Source: Candidatus Treponema merdequi
GTDB taxonomy: Bacteria; Spirochaetota; Spirochaetia; Treponematales; Treponemataceae
DNA length: 42,188 nucleotides
Assembly (NCBI GenBank): GCA_018064525.1
Contig: JAGHVB010000052.1
Span: forward strand, 1-42,188
Reading direction: 5' to 3'
Shown here in pieces: positions 1-7,464 of this stretch; position 1 is the stretch's first letter, and every line of letters begins with the position of its first letter. Under the pieces are notes generated by a model. That model had not been told where the DNA came from, searched no databases, and was given only the letters and a program-made list of their open reading frames with translations. The translations under genes were made by a program, and so were the position numbers.

Positions 1-94
1 GTTTTAGCCAGATATAATCAGCGAAAAAGAAATTATAGAATATGTATCCGGAAAACTAGATATTAATAATGAAATTAAAGAGCTCTTTGAAAAT

Positions 95-421
95 ATGGAT
101 GATTCTTTTGCTGATCATCTTTTAGAAATAATTAGGAAACGTAATATTTCGGAAGTTGATGTGTATAAGAGAGCAGGTATTGATAGAAAATATTTTGAGA
201 AAATTAGAAATAAAAAACGAAGAAATCTTGAACGCTTAACAATTATTCTTTTGTGCCTTTCTCTGGAACTTTCGTATGAAGAGTCTTCGTATTTATATCA
301 AAGGTCCAAGTATGCATTTTCCACTTGTATTAAAATAGATGTAATTGGTAAATATTTTTTAGAAAGAAAAATTTATGATGTAGACCATATAGAAAAGTTT
401 TGTACGAGTTTGGATTACTAA
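95..421 (+). CDS. HTH module resembling the C-terminus of macrodomain-HTH proteins (partial or remnant)
   Basis: This 108-residue protein is not a typical free-standing repressor. Its segments MDDSFADHLLEII, DVYKRAGIDRKYFEKIRN and KFDVIGKYFLE-like positions match the C-terminal helix-turn-helix module that I know from macrodomain (ADP-ribose-binding) proteins of Firmicutes and treponemes. The same reading frame stays open upstream of the ATG to base 8, where an in-frame TAG at 5-7 closes it, and the upstream residues (IISEKEIIEYVSGKL) also look coding. No macrodomain can be seen because the window starts here. It may therefore be the tail of a broken macrodomain gene or an orphan module with a non-ATG start. 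I see no strong ribosome-binding site before the ATG. The frame and homology style are seen; the family assignment is from memory. Confidence 0.5.
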   Translation: MDDSFADHLLEIIRKRNISEVDVYKRAGIDRKYFEKIRNKKRRNLERLTIILLCLSLELSYEESSYLYQRSKYAFSTCIKIDVIGKYFLERKIYDVDHIEKFCTSLDY

Positions 422-738
422 AAGAAGAAAAATGATGAAAAGCGAATAGATTGGGGGCATCGTGGCGGATTTTTTGATGGAATTCTCTCAGTTTTTGGGG
501 AAAATTGCCGATTAAGTAAAAAAGTATTATATTAAATATATAGGCACGGGGAAAATATTAAATCCTGGCTAAAATGATTTTGCTTGTCATGTCTTGATGC
601 AAGTTGAGCGTAGCAATCAGGAGCTTTTTAGTACTCTATTTATCTTATTTTCTTTTATCCTATCCATAAAATTTCAGTGTTACTCATTTTATGCCTAAGG
701 GGTTATTGTGCTTAAATAACTCAATAAGGGATCAGATT
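422..738. other. Intergenic stretch without a supported gene
   Basis: About 317 bases separate the HTH module from the RNase III-like gene. One frame (417-535) is open for roughly 40 residues and contains RIDWGHRGGFFDGILS, but it has no start codon with a ribosome-binding site and I cannot place it in a family; it may be a gene remnant. A loose inverted repeat (TTGCT near 588, AGCAA near 614) is present without a following T-tract. The promoter of the next gene should lie here, but I could not single out a convincing -35/-10 pair. Confidence 0.4.
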
Positions 739-1770
739 ATGAACAGAGTGGATTTGGATTATGTCCAGAGTTCAATTTGTTACAGATTTGAGAACTTGAA
801 TTTATTAATTCAAGCATTCACAAGAAAATCGTATTCTGAAGAAAATCCGGGAACTGAAAACAATGAGGTTCTTGAATTCTATGGAGACGAAATCTTAGAT
901 CTGTATGTAACAAAACTTATGTACAAAGAAACCGGAAAGGTTTCAGAGAAAGGATTTTCATCTTCAAAAAGTGAGGGGGAACTTACAAAGCTTAAATCTG
1001 CAATCGTAAATAAAAGAATGCTGGCAGCTTGTATTCAGAACTTTGGATTTGAAAAGTTTCTTATACTTGGAAACAGTGATATTCAGAATAAAGCCTTTGA
1101 GAGTCCTTCTGTAAGGGAAGATTTGTTTGAAGCCATTATTGGTGCTGTAGCTGTGGATTCAGGATGGAACAATAATAAGTTAGACGAAGTATGCAAGAAT
1201 ATGCTTCAGATGACTACAATCAATGGCTATCTTGAAGTTTTAGTACATGAAAAATGTACTGCCCTTAATATTGAACAACCAGTATATTCTCCAGCAATGT
1301 ATCCGGGCTATAATATTGATTTTGGCTTTGACTTATTTAACGCAAGATTGAGTCCAGGAATGGGCTTTACAACTAAGAATCCGGAAACTGGCCTGCATGA
1401 GTATTTTGTTACAATCGGGGAAAAGAAGTTACTCGGTTTTGGTGATGGAATATACCAGGCATTTCTGGATTGCAATGCCAAAGCCTTCAAATATCTATGC
1501 AGATTAGAAATTGCAAAAATGCTGGATAACATGGATTTATCAAATCCTGTAAGTGTTCTTCATGAATTGAATCAAAAGAAAGTTATTATGTTATTGGGCT
1601 ATCTTTTTGATGAATACCATGACAAGGATGGAAACCCTATATGGAGATGCACTGTAGCTGTTGAAGGACTTTATGGAGATTTTGTGGCAGAAGGAATATC
1701 TAAAAAAGAGGTAAAGCAAAAAGCTGCTGCTATGGTAGTTGATGTTCTTGTGAATGCAGAGGAGAACTAA
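739..1770 (+). CDS. RNase III-like protein with C-terminal dsRNA-binding domain(s)
   Basis: The N-terminal half carries the RNase III signature: NNEVLEFYGDEIL around residues 41-53 and DLFEAIIGAV around 128-137. All four metal-binding acidic residues of the family are present (E46, D50, D128, E131 counted from this start), so it should cut double-stranded RNA. The last 75 residues (NPVSVLHELN ... SKKEVKQKAAAMVV) fit a dsRNA-binding domain, and the 90 residues before it may be a second, divergent one. At 343 residues it is longer than the usual 230-250 aa housekeeping Rnc, so it is probably an accessory paralogue. I chose ATG 739 because AAGGGA ends 7 bases before it; the in-frame ATG at 691 has no ribosome-binding site. 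It is followed after 2 bases by a CoiA-like nuclease gene, so the two are almost certainly co-transcribed. Confidence 0.85.
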   Translation: MNRVDLDYVQSSICYRFENLNLLIQAFTRKSYSEENPGTENNEVLEFYGDEILDLYVTKLMYKETGKVSEKGFSSSKSEGELTKLKSAIVNKRMLAACIQNFGFEKFLILGNSDIQNKAFESPSVREDLFEAIIGAVAVDSGWNNNKLDEVCKNMLQMTTINGYLEVLVHEKCTALNIEQPVYSPAMYPGYNIDFGFDLFNARLSPGMGFTTKNPETGLHEYFVTIGEKKLLGFGDGIYQAFLDCNAKAFKYLCRLEIAKMLDNMDLSNPVSVLHELNQKKVIMLLGYLFDEYHDKDGNPIWRCTVAVEGLYGDFVAEGISKKEVKQKAAAMVVDVLVNAEEN

Positions 1771-1772
1771 AA

Positions 1773-2495
1773 ATGAATAATACTCTTCTTGCATATGCTT
1801 TAAATGCAAAAAACAAATTAGTTCACATTGATAATGTGAAAAATGGTCTTGAATGTGGCTGTGTGTGTCCAGGTTGCAAGGAATCTCTAGTGGCAAAAAA
1901 TGATGGAAAAATCAGGGAACATCATTTTGCTCATGTAAGTGGCAATGATTGTGGTACTGGTTATCAGACAATCAGACATATCTGGGGTAAAGAATTGATT
2001 GTTGCAAATCAGCTGGTTCCAGTAGCTCTTAATGGAAAAAAAGGATTTATAAAGACAAATCAGATTGGAATGGAGATAACCTTAACCGATTTAAATATCA
2101 TTCCTGATGTTTTTGCCAGAGCCGGATTACAATTTAATTATATGGGGCTTTCATTTACAGCAGATGTTCCTCTTATTGTTGAAATTTATGTTACCCATAA
2201 AGTAGACGATGAAAAGGCTGCCATAATAAAAAAAGCTGGTATACCTGCTATAGAAATAGATTTGTCAAAATCTGCTGCTATGGCAAAAGAAGAATTGGCA
2301 AAGGATATTTCGGATCAGGAAAACTGGAACATCATAAATGATAAGGTTGGAGCTCAATATACTGCAGGTATTCAAGGCTATGTAAATAGTTTGCTGAATG
2401 CATACAGGGGAGCCATAGTTCTGCCCACATATAATAGATCCACTCCAAGAAGATCAAATTATCATCGAAGTTATCGAAAAAATCGTCGATTTTAA
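1773..2495 (+). CDS. CoiA-like nuclease with N-terminal zinc-binding motif
   Basis: The N-terminus has a cysteine cluster (C28, C30, C32, C35 in CGCVCPGC) followed by EHHFAHVSG around residue 50, the arrangement of competence protein CoiA-like and related restriction-type nucleases. A PD-(D/E)xK-like core follows: PD at 111-112 and VEIYVTHK with E137 and K143. The last 25 residues are very basic (SYRKNRR), which suggests nucleic-acid binding. CoiA itself acts in natural transformation, but CoiA-like proteins are also found in mobile and defence regions, and the partner here is an RNase III-like protein rather than a com operon. GAGGAGA lies 7 bases before the ATG. A factor-independent terminator follows immediately. 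The family call is fairly safe; the biological role is not. Confidence 0.75.
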   Translation: MNNTLLAYALNAKNKLVHIDNVKNGLECGCVCPGCKESLVAKNDGKIREHHFAHVSGNDCGTGYQTIRHIWGKELIVANQLVPVALNGKKGFIKTNQIGMEITLTDLNIIPDVFARAGLQFNYMGLSFTADVPLIVEIYVTHKVDDEKAAIIKKAGIPAIEIDLSKSAAMAKEELAKDISDQENWNIINDKVGAQYTAGIQGYVNSLLNAYRGAIVLPTYNRSTPRRSNYHRSYRKNRRF

Positions 2496-2513
2496 GGATT
2501 TATCCTTTTATAT

Positions 2514-2549
2514 GCCTGGAATTCATACGAATTCTGGGCTTTATTGTTT
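2514..2549 (+). terminator. Rho-independent terminator after the RNase III-like/CoiA-like pair
   Basis: An 11-bp stem (GCCTGGAATTC at 2514-2524 with GAATTCTGGGC at 2529-2539, including two G-T wobble pairs) closes a 4-base ATAC loop and is followed by TTTATTGTTT. It sits 19 bases after the stop codon and ends the two-gene unit. Confidence 0.75.
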
Positions 2550-2658
2550 ACAATGCCGCTCTATGACATCTTAAGCGTTTATAATACCAATTAAGTAATT
2601 AAAAACATTAAAAAGTTTGATAAATCGTGATATTTTAAACGAAAAATTCAAACTTCTG

Positions 2659-2667
2659 TGGTATAAT
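2659..2667 (+). promoter_or_regulatory. Extended -10 promoter giving a leaderless transcript
   Basis: TGG-TATAAT (TATAAT at 2662-2667 with the TGn extension at 2659-2661) lies only 6 bases before the ATG at 2674. Transcription normally starts about 7 bases after the -10 box, so the mRNA would begin at or next to the A of the start codon. No clear -35 box is found at the expected distance, as is common for extended -10 promoters. Confidence 0.6.
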
Positions 2668-2673
2668 GTAATC

Positions 2674-2904
2674 ATGGACGATTCATATACAACAGGTAAT
2701 GTAGATTACCGCAAATTATGGAAATTAATGATTGATAAGGACATCAGAAAGAAAACTGACCTTATCACAATGGCAGGAATTTCTACAAACATATTGGCCA
2801 AGCTGAATAAAGGCGACTACATTTCCATGGAAAGTATGCAAAAGATTTGCGTTGCTTTGGATTGTGATGTTGGCGATATTTGTGTTTTGAATGAAACAAA
2901 ATAG
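2674..2904 (+). CDS. Small XRE/Cro-C1-type helix-turn-helix regulator
   Basis: This is a 76-residue protein that is almost entirely one Cro/C1-type HTH: YRKLWKLMIDKDIRKKTDL, then MAGISTNILAKLNKGDYIS as the turn and recognition helix, then the MESMQKICVALDCDVGDI helix typical of the small YozG/XRE repressor family. An upstream in-frame ATG at 2617 would add 19 residues, but it lies upstream of the extended -10 box, so 2674 is the better start. There is no Shine-Dalgarno sequence, in keeping with a leaderless mRNA. It stands directly before the defence operon with the 32-bp palindrome between them, so it may control that operon or itself. That link is an inference. Confidence 0.75.
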   Translation: MDDSYTTGNVDYRKLWKLMIDKDIRKKTDLITMAGISTNILAKLNKGDYISMESMQKICVALDCDVGDICVLNETK

Positions 2905-2964
2905 AATTGAATAGATTTCGATGCTATTCACTGAAAAGTAAAACAGATTTTAGAAAATAATAAT

Positions 2965-2996
2965 TTTTGGTAAGGACATTAATGTCCTTACCAAAA
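2965..2996. promoter_or_regulatory. Perfect 32-bp palindrome, likely operator of the defence operon
   Basis: The left arm TTTTGGTAAGGACATT (2965-2980) and its exact reverse complement (2981-2996) abut with no spacer. It ends 28 bases before the RhuM-type gene and starts 60 bases after the XRE gene. There is no T-tract on either side, so a DNA operator is more likely than a terminator. Bases 2968-2997 recur at 3300-3329 inside the RhuM-type gene with 29 of 30 identical. Confidence 0.7.
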
Positions 2997-3024
2997 CAAA
3001 GAAAAGAATAACTGAGGTTCATAA

Positions 3025-4041
3025 ATGACAAAGGATTTAACTACTTCACAGTTAGATAGACAAAATATTCTAAACAATGAAATTGCTATTGCAGAAATTC
3101 AATCAAAATCTGGACTTGAAGGCATTTTGTGGGAAGGAAATGTTTATGTTACAAGAGATATGGTAGCAACATTTTTTGAAATCGATGTCAGAACCGTAAG
3201 TAGATACATTGAACAAAATGCTGAAGAATTAAAATTTAATGGATATCAAGTTTTAAAGGGAAAAAAGCTTAAATCTTTTATTGAGGCGGCAAACAATTCT
3301 GGTAAGGACATTAATGTCCCTACCAAAACTACAGTTCTTGGTGTTTTTGATTTTAAGTCTTTTTTGAATCTCTCAATGCTTCTTGTTGAAAGTGAACGGG
3401 CAAGAATGCTTAGACAAATGATTCTTGATATTGTAATAGACTTAATAAACAAGAAAACTGGTGGGGGAACTAAATATATAAATCAAAGAGATAAAGATTT
3501 TGTTGGATCTGCTTTACAGGAAGAAAACTATAGACGTCAGTTTACTGATGCGTTAAAAAATTATGTAGAAGATGATCGATATAAGTATACATATTTTACA
3601 GATTTAATTTATGTAAGTATTTTTAAGGAAAAAGCTAAAGAATACAAGAAAATTCTTGATTTAAAGGCTTCGGATAATGTCAGAGATACTTTCTATAGTG
3701 AAATTCTGGATATTATTGCTGCTTATGAAAATGGCTTAGCAGATGAAATCAGAAAACAATTTGAAACATTATCTCGTCCGTTAACTAAAACTGAAACCGA
3801 ACAATTATTCCATAATTTTGAAAATATGGCATTATGGAAACCTCTTATTCAACGAGGAAGAACCAAAATGGCTAGTCGTGATATGGCCTTAAGAGAAGCT
3901 TTTCATTATCAGCTTTCTGAATATATTCAGCCATTGGAAAAAGATGAATATCAGAAATTTCTTGGTGCAACTGGAGATGAATTGGAACGTCTTATGCAGG
4001 AAAATCAGGATGTTCTAAAACGTCTTAAGGAACGAAGTTAA
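3025..4041 (+). CDS. RhuM-type DNA-binding protein, probable antitoxin or regulator paired with Doc
   Basis: This 338-residue protein belongs to the RhuM-related DNA-binding proteins usually found next to death-on-curing toxins and type I restriction genes. Its N-terminal third has a winged-helix-like segment (YVTRDMVATFFEIDVRTVSRY, residues about 47-67, shortened here to the core). The middle has the family core TKTTVLGVFDFKSFLNL and LLVESERARMLRQM, then TKYINQRDKDFV; the C-terminal part (ENVRDT-like, LWKPLIQRGRTKMASRD) is conserved in the family. GAGG lies 8-11 bases before the ATG. The stop overlaps the start of the Doc gene (TAATG). A near copy of the upstream palindrome lies inside the gene and encodes GKDINVPTK, in the variable stretch between the HTH and the core. 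Antitoxin function is inferred from the pairing. Confidence 0.75.
   Translation: MTKDLTTSQLDRQNILNNEIAIAEIQSKSGLEGILWEGNVYVTRDMVATFFEIDVRTVSRYIEQNAEELKFNGYQVLKGKKLKSFIEAANNSGKDINVPTKTTVLGVFDFKSFLNLSMLLVESERARMLRQMILDIVIDLINKKTGGGTKYINQRDKDFVGSALQEENYRRQFTDALKNYVEDDRYKYTYFTDLIYVSIFKEKAKEYKKILDLKASDNVRDTFYSEILDIIAAYENGLADEIRKQFETLSRPLTKTETEQLFHNFENMALWKPLIQRGRTKMASRDMALREAFHYQLSEYIQPLEKDEYQKFLGATGDELERLMQENQDVLKRLKERS
3300..3329 (+). repeat. Second copy of the palindromic operator-like sequence inside the RhuM-type gene
   Basis: These 30 bases match 2968-2997 at 29 positions; the one change (T to C at 3320) breaks one pair of the inner palindrome GGTAAGGACATT/AATGTCC(T)TACC. The two copies are 332 bases apart centre to centre, a spacing that would allow DNA looping. 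Matching of this length is far beyond chance in 42 kb. Confidence 0.7.
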
Positions 4042-4505
4042 TGGAAGGTATCGTTTATATAACTCTTGAACAAGCTTTAGATACTCATAGAAAAACTATT
4101 CAATATAGTGGTGGAGGAATGACACAATCCTTAGATGAAGGTCGGTTGGATAGTGTTTTGGCTCATATACAGAATGATTTATATTATCCAACTTTTGTAG
4201 ATAAGATAACTCATTTGTTTTTTAACGTATGCAAATTTCATTGTTTCTCAGACGGAAATAAACGTCTTGCTATTACCTTATCGGCTCAGTTTCTTTTATT
4301 GAATGGGTATATGGCTGTAGCAAGAACATTTTTTGAAAATACTGAAAATATAAGTTATCAGGTAGCAGCTGGAAAAATTGAAAAAGAACTTTTGCATGAT
4401 ATTATGACAGCAATTCTTGATGGCACTTATGAAAACGATGAAGAACTTAAACTTAGAATTTATAATGCAATTAGTGATGATGAAGTTTCAGAGGAGTTTA
4501 ATTAA
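4041..4505 (+). CDS. doc: Death-on-curing (Doc/Fic) family toxin
   Basis: The 154-residue protein has the Fic-fold catalytic loop HCFSDGNKRLA at residues 67-77. It keeps the H, F, D, N and R of the consensus; the lysine after GN matches Doc (ANKR) rather than AMP-transferring Fic enzymes (GNGR), so by analogy with Doc of phage P1 it may phosphorylate EF-Tu and stop translation. The N-terminal LDEGRLDSVLAHIQND is also typical of Doc proteins. It overlaps the RhuM-type gene by one base and is followed without any gap by the HEPN gene. No separate Phd-type antitoxin is seen; the RhuM-type partner is the likely neutraliser. The family call is strong; the target is inferred. Confidence 0.85.
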   Translation: MEGIVYITLEQALDTHRKTIQYSGGGMTQSLDEGRLDSVLAHIQNDLYYPTFVDKITHLFFNVCKFHCFSDGNKRLAITLSAQFLLLNGYMAVARTFFENTENISYQVAAGKIEKELLHDIMTAILDGTYENDEELKLRIYNAISDDEVSEEFN

Positions 4506-5567
4506 ATGTTACTGCAATATTTAATAAAGAAAAATGACACAACCTCAAAAATAACAGGATTCAAACCGGAATCTGATTCTATAAAAATGAATTGTGAGGA
4601 ATTAAAAGATTCTGACACATATCTTGTAACCTTTACTGTTGATTCGAATGATATAAAAGCGGCGAGGTTTTTGGCACCTTTAAATGATTCAATTATTGAA
4701 GAATATAAAGATAACTGTACTATTCTAGAAAATCAGGCTGCTGCTTATTTTAATAAAACACTTTTTCCTTTAATCAATGATTTTGAGCGTCTTCTCAGAA
4801 AAGTATTGTATACTGCAAAATCAACTTTACTGAATAAAGACAAAGTTGATCCAAAGATTAAAGAAAAAATTGAAAAGAATATTGTAGAACTTGAAAAAAT
4901 GGAATTTGGTCCATTATTTGATAGTCTTTTTACAGATGAAAATTTTAATAAAACGGTAAAAGCGGTTGTTGGAAAAGCAAATCCAAGTACGAAAAAACAG
5001 TTTATAGAACTTATTGAACAACAGACAGAAAATCCTCTTTGGGTAAACTTTCCAAGTGCAAAGGAATTATGTCCGACACTTACAGAAAACTTTAATTCTA
5101 TAAGATTAATGCGTAATGATGTAATGCATGCTCATAATATTGATGCTAAAGCTTTTTATAGAGCAAAGAAGCTTTTTATAGAGGTAAATGAAGAACTTAG
5201 AGAACTTGAAAAAGCCTATATTCCGTCTATGAATAAACTTGTACCTCAGGACGAAGATTGGACAGATTCAATGTCTGCTTCGTTGTTTGAAATGTCCAGA
5301 AGGTTACAGGAGAATAGTATTTTTATAAAATCACACATTCCTGCATACAATACTTATTTGAATACTTTGAATAACGGACTAAATTATCCTTTTTATAATG
5401 TAAATAATGTTTCTATGTTGGATTTTATGACACGAACGGCGGATCCATTAGTTGTAAGGGATTTATCTATAATGCCAGAAATATCTCCGAATCCTTATGA
5501 CAATTTGATAATAGAAAAAATGAAAAATCCTGAAAGCAAAAAGCCAGGAGAAAAGAAAGATGAATAA
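4506..5567 (+). CDS. HEPN-domain protein embedded in the type I RM operon
   Basis: A 353-residue protein without signal peptide or membrane segment. Residues 203-208 read RNDVMH, the RNxxxH active-site motif of HEPN ribonucleases, preceded by a helix with FERLLRKVLY (93-102), as in Swt1/Abi-type HEPN proteins. The N-terminal 60 residues look like a small beta domain and the C-terminal tail is charged. HEPN proteins commonly cleave RNA as toxins or abortive-infection effectors; here it sits between doc and hsdS and overlaps hsdS by 8 bases, so it is made together with the restriction system. Whether it is an active RNase, an anti-restriction sensor or a structural partner cannot be told from sequence. 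Confidence 0.65.
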   Translation: MLLQYLIKKNDTTSKITGFKPESDSIKMNCEELKDSDTYLVTFTVDSNDIKAARFLAPLNDSIIEEYKDNCTILENQAAAYFNKTLFPLINDFERLLRKVLYTAKSTLLNKDKVDPKIKEKIEKNIVELEKMEFGPLFDSLFTDENFNKTVKAVVGKANPSTKKQFIELIEQQTENPLWVNFPSAKELCPTLTENFNSIRLMRNDVMHAHNIDAKAFYRAKKLFIEVNEELRELEKAYIPSMNKLVPQDEDWTDSMSASLFEMSRRLQENSIFIKSHIPAYNTYLNTLNNGLNYPFYNVNNVSMLDFMTRTADPLVVRDLSIMPEISPNPYDNLIIEKMKNPESKKPGEKKDE

Positions 5568-6795
5568 CGATATTGAATGGAAAATGGTAAAACTTGGAGA
5601 TATTTCAATTATTTCTTCTGGTGGAACTCCTAGTACAGAAAATTCTTCTTTTTGGGGTGGGAATATTCCATGGATGAATTCTGGGGAACTTAATTTAAAA
5701 ATTGTAAATGATGTTGAAGGTAGAATAACTGATACTGGGTTAAAATGCTCTAGTACTCATTGGATTCCTGCAAGGTGCGTATTAATAGGTTTGGCTGGTC
5801 AAGGAAAAACCCGAGGAACAGCAGCTTATAATACAATTCCATTATGTACAAATCAGTCAATTGCCGCCATATATCCAAACGATGATATATATAATTCAAA
5901 GTACCTCTATTATTTTTTTGAAACACAATACGAAAAATTACGTGAACTTTCATCAGGGGGTGGAGGACGAGGTGGTTTAAACAAGGGTCATTTACAAAAA
6001 TATTTTATTCCAATCCCCTACAAAAACGGCACCCCAGACCTAGAAACACAATCCATAATTGCCCAAAAACTCAGTGATATGGACAGTTTGATTTCTGCAA
6101 AAGAAAAACTCCTTGCAAAAAAACGAAATCTCAAAACTGCCGCAATGCAAAAATTGATTAAGGATGAAGAATCTGAAAATTGGCGAAAGGTGAAATTAAA
6201 GGAGTGTGGTAAATTCACAAAAGGATCAGGAATTTCGAGAAGCGAAAGTAATAGCGGTTCTATTCCAGCAGTTCGCTATGGCGAGTTATATACAAAGCAT
6301 AATGACTATATAAAACAATTCTATTCATTTATTTCAAAAGAAGTTGCAGATACAGCTAAAAGATTAACAAAAGGGGATATTCTTTTTACTGCTTCAGGAG
6401 AGACAAAAGAAGATATAGGAAAGAGTGTTGCTTTCTTAAATGATTTTGAAGCTTTTGCAGGAGGAGACTTGATAATTTTATCTCCTTTTAAAGATTTTGA
6501 TTCACAGTTTATGGGATTTATTCTTAATTCTGAATATGTAAGAAAGCAAAAAGCAGAAACAGGACAAGGTGATGCAGTTGTTCATATTAGAACAGCTGCA
6601 GTTCAAAATTTATATGTGCTTATTCCTTTTACTTCTGATGGTAAAATAGATTATGAAGAACAAAAACGCATCGCCTCAATTCTTTCCGACATGGATTCAG
6701 AAATCACATCCATAGAAAAAGAAATCACAAAATTTCAGAACCTCAAAACCGCAATGATGCAGAAAATGTTCTGTTTTACAAAGGAAGATGAGTAA
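5560..6795 (+). CDS. hsdS: Type I restriction-modification specificity subunit HsdS
   Basis: HsdS recognises the two halves of the target site for both HsdM and HsdR. The 411 residues show the standard plan: target-recognition domain 1 (about 5-150; VKLGDISIISSGGTPST, GLNKGHLQKYFIPIP), helical conserved region (about 160-205; LSDMDSLISAKEKLLAKK, NLKTAAMQKLI), target-recognition domain 2 (about 210-355), and a second helical region (SDMDSEITSIEKEI, NLKTAMMQKMF). The two helical parts are repeats of each other, as expected. The DNA of the two helical regions (about 6005-6180 and 6660-6775) is visibly richer in C than the recognition domains, which suggests the domains were exchanged. It overlaps the HEPN gene by 8 bases and the metallopeptidase gene by 1. 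Confidence 0.95.
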   Translation: MNNDIEWKMVKLGDISIISSGGTPSTENSSFWGGNIPWMNSGELNLKIVNDVEGRITDTGLKCSSTHWIPARCVLIGLAGQGKTRGTAAYNTIPLCTNQSIAAIYPNDDIYNSKYLYYFFETQYEKLRELSSGGGGRGGLNKGHLQKYFIPIPYKNGTPDLETQSIIAQKLSDMDSLISAKEKLLAKKRNLKTAAMQKLIKDEESENWRKVKLKECGKFTKGSGISRSESNSGSIPAVRYGELYTKHNDYIKQFYSFISKEVADTAKRLTKGDILFTASGETKEDIGKSVAFLNDFEAFAGGDLIILSPFKDFDSQFMGFILNSEYVRKQKAETGQGDAVVHIRTAAVQNLYVLIPFTSDGKIDYEEQKRIASILSDMDSEITSIEKEITKFQNLKTAMMQKMFCFTKEDE

Positions 6796-7463
6796 TGGTT
6801 ATAAACAATGTTGAAATCGCAGTTCAGCGAAAAAACATCAAAAGTATTCATCTCTCTGTTTATCCTCCATTGGGAACGGTAAAAATCAGTGCACCTATTG
6901 GTACAAGCGAAAGTTACATAAAGAATTTTGCATTGAGCAAATGGACTTGGATTACAGAAAAGCGGACAGAAATTCTTGAGTCGTATAAAGAAGTAAAAGA
7001 GAAAGAATATGTTTCTGGCGAATGTCATTTATTGTTCGGCACAGAATACAGACTTTTTGTTGAAGTAAATCCAGAGGAAGCACAAACAGCAATTATTGAT
7101 GGTGACTACATTAAAGTCTCTGTAAAAAATAAGAATAATGTAAAATCTGTTTTAGATGATTTTTACAAAGAGCAGTTGAAGGAACGCATTGAAAGATTTG
7201 TTTCAAAGTGGGAACCGATTCTAAAAGTTCATTGTGAAGGAATTAAATATCGCACAATGAAAACTCGCTGGGGTTCGTGCATTCCTGCAAAAAAAACAAT
7301 TACATTCAATATAAATCTTGCTCAGAAAGATATCGAATGTGTGGAATATGTTGTAGTGCATGAACTTGTACATCTGATTGAACCAAATCATTCCACTCAC
7401 TTTTATAAAATACTTGAAAATAACATTCCAAACTGGAAACAGCTTCGGGAAAGGATGAACTAA
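6795..7463 (+). CDS. YgjP-like (DUF45) metallopeptidase associated with type I RM
   Basis: The 222-residue protein carries the zinc-binding HELVH (189-193) with the third ligand in NHSTHF (H199), and upstream the YgjP-family signature RTMKTRWGSC (153-162). Such SprT/M48-like enzymes are frequent companions of type I restriction operons, where their role is not established; processing of a subunit or removal of HsdR has been suggested in general terms but is not shown by this sequence. The start overlaps the hsdS stop (TAATG) and hsdR begins 1 base after its stop, so it is locked into the hsd transcript. Confidence 0.9.
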   Translation: MVINNVEIAVQRKNIKSIHLSVYPPLGTVKISAPIGTSESYIKNFALSKWTWITEKRTEILESYKEVKEKEYVSGECHLLFGTEYRLFVEVNPEEAQTAIIDGDYIKVSVKNKNNVKSVLDDFYKEQLKERIERFVSKWEPILKVHCEGIKYRTMKTRWGSCIPAKKTITFNINLAQKDIECVEYVVVHELVHLIEPNHSTHFYKILENNIPNWKQLRERMN

Positions 7464-7464
7464 T

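Noticed and set aside
417..535. Open frame containing RIDWGHRGGFFDGILS
   Set aside because: It has no start codon with a ribosome-binding site, is about 40 residues long and matches no family I recognise.
2965..2996. The 32-bp palindrome as a transcription terminator of the XRE gene
   Set aside because: There is no T-run on either side and an almost identical copy lies inside a coding region, so an operator fits better.
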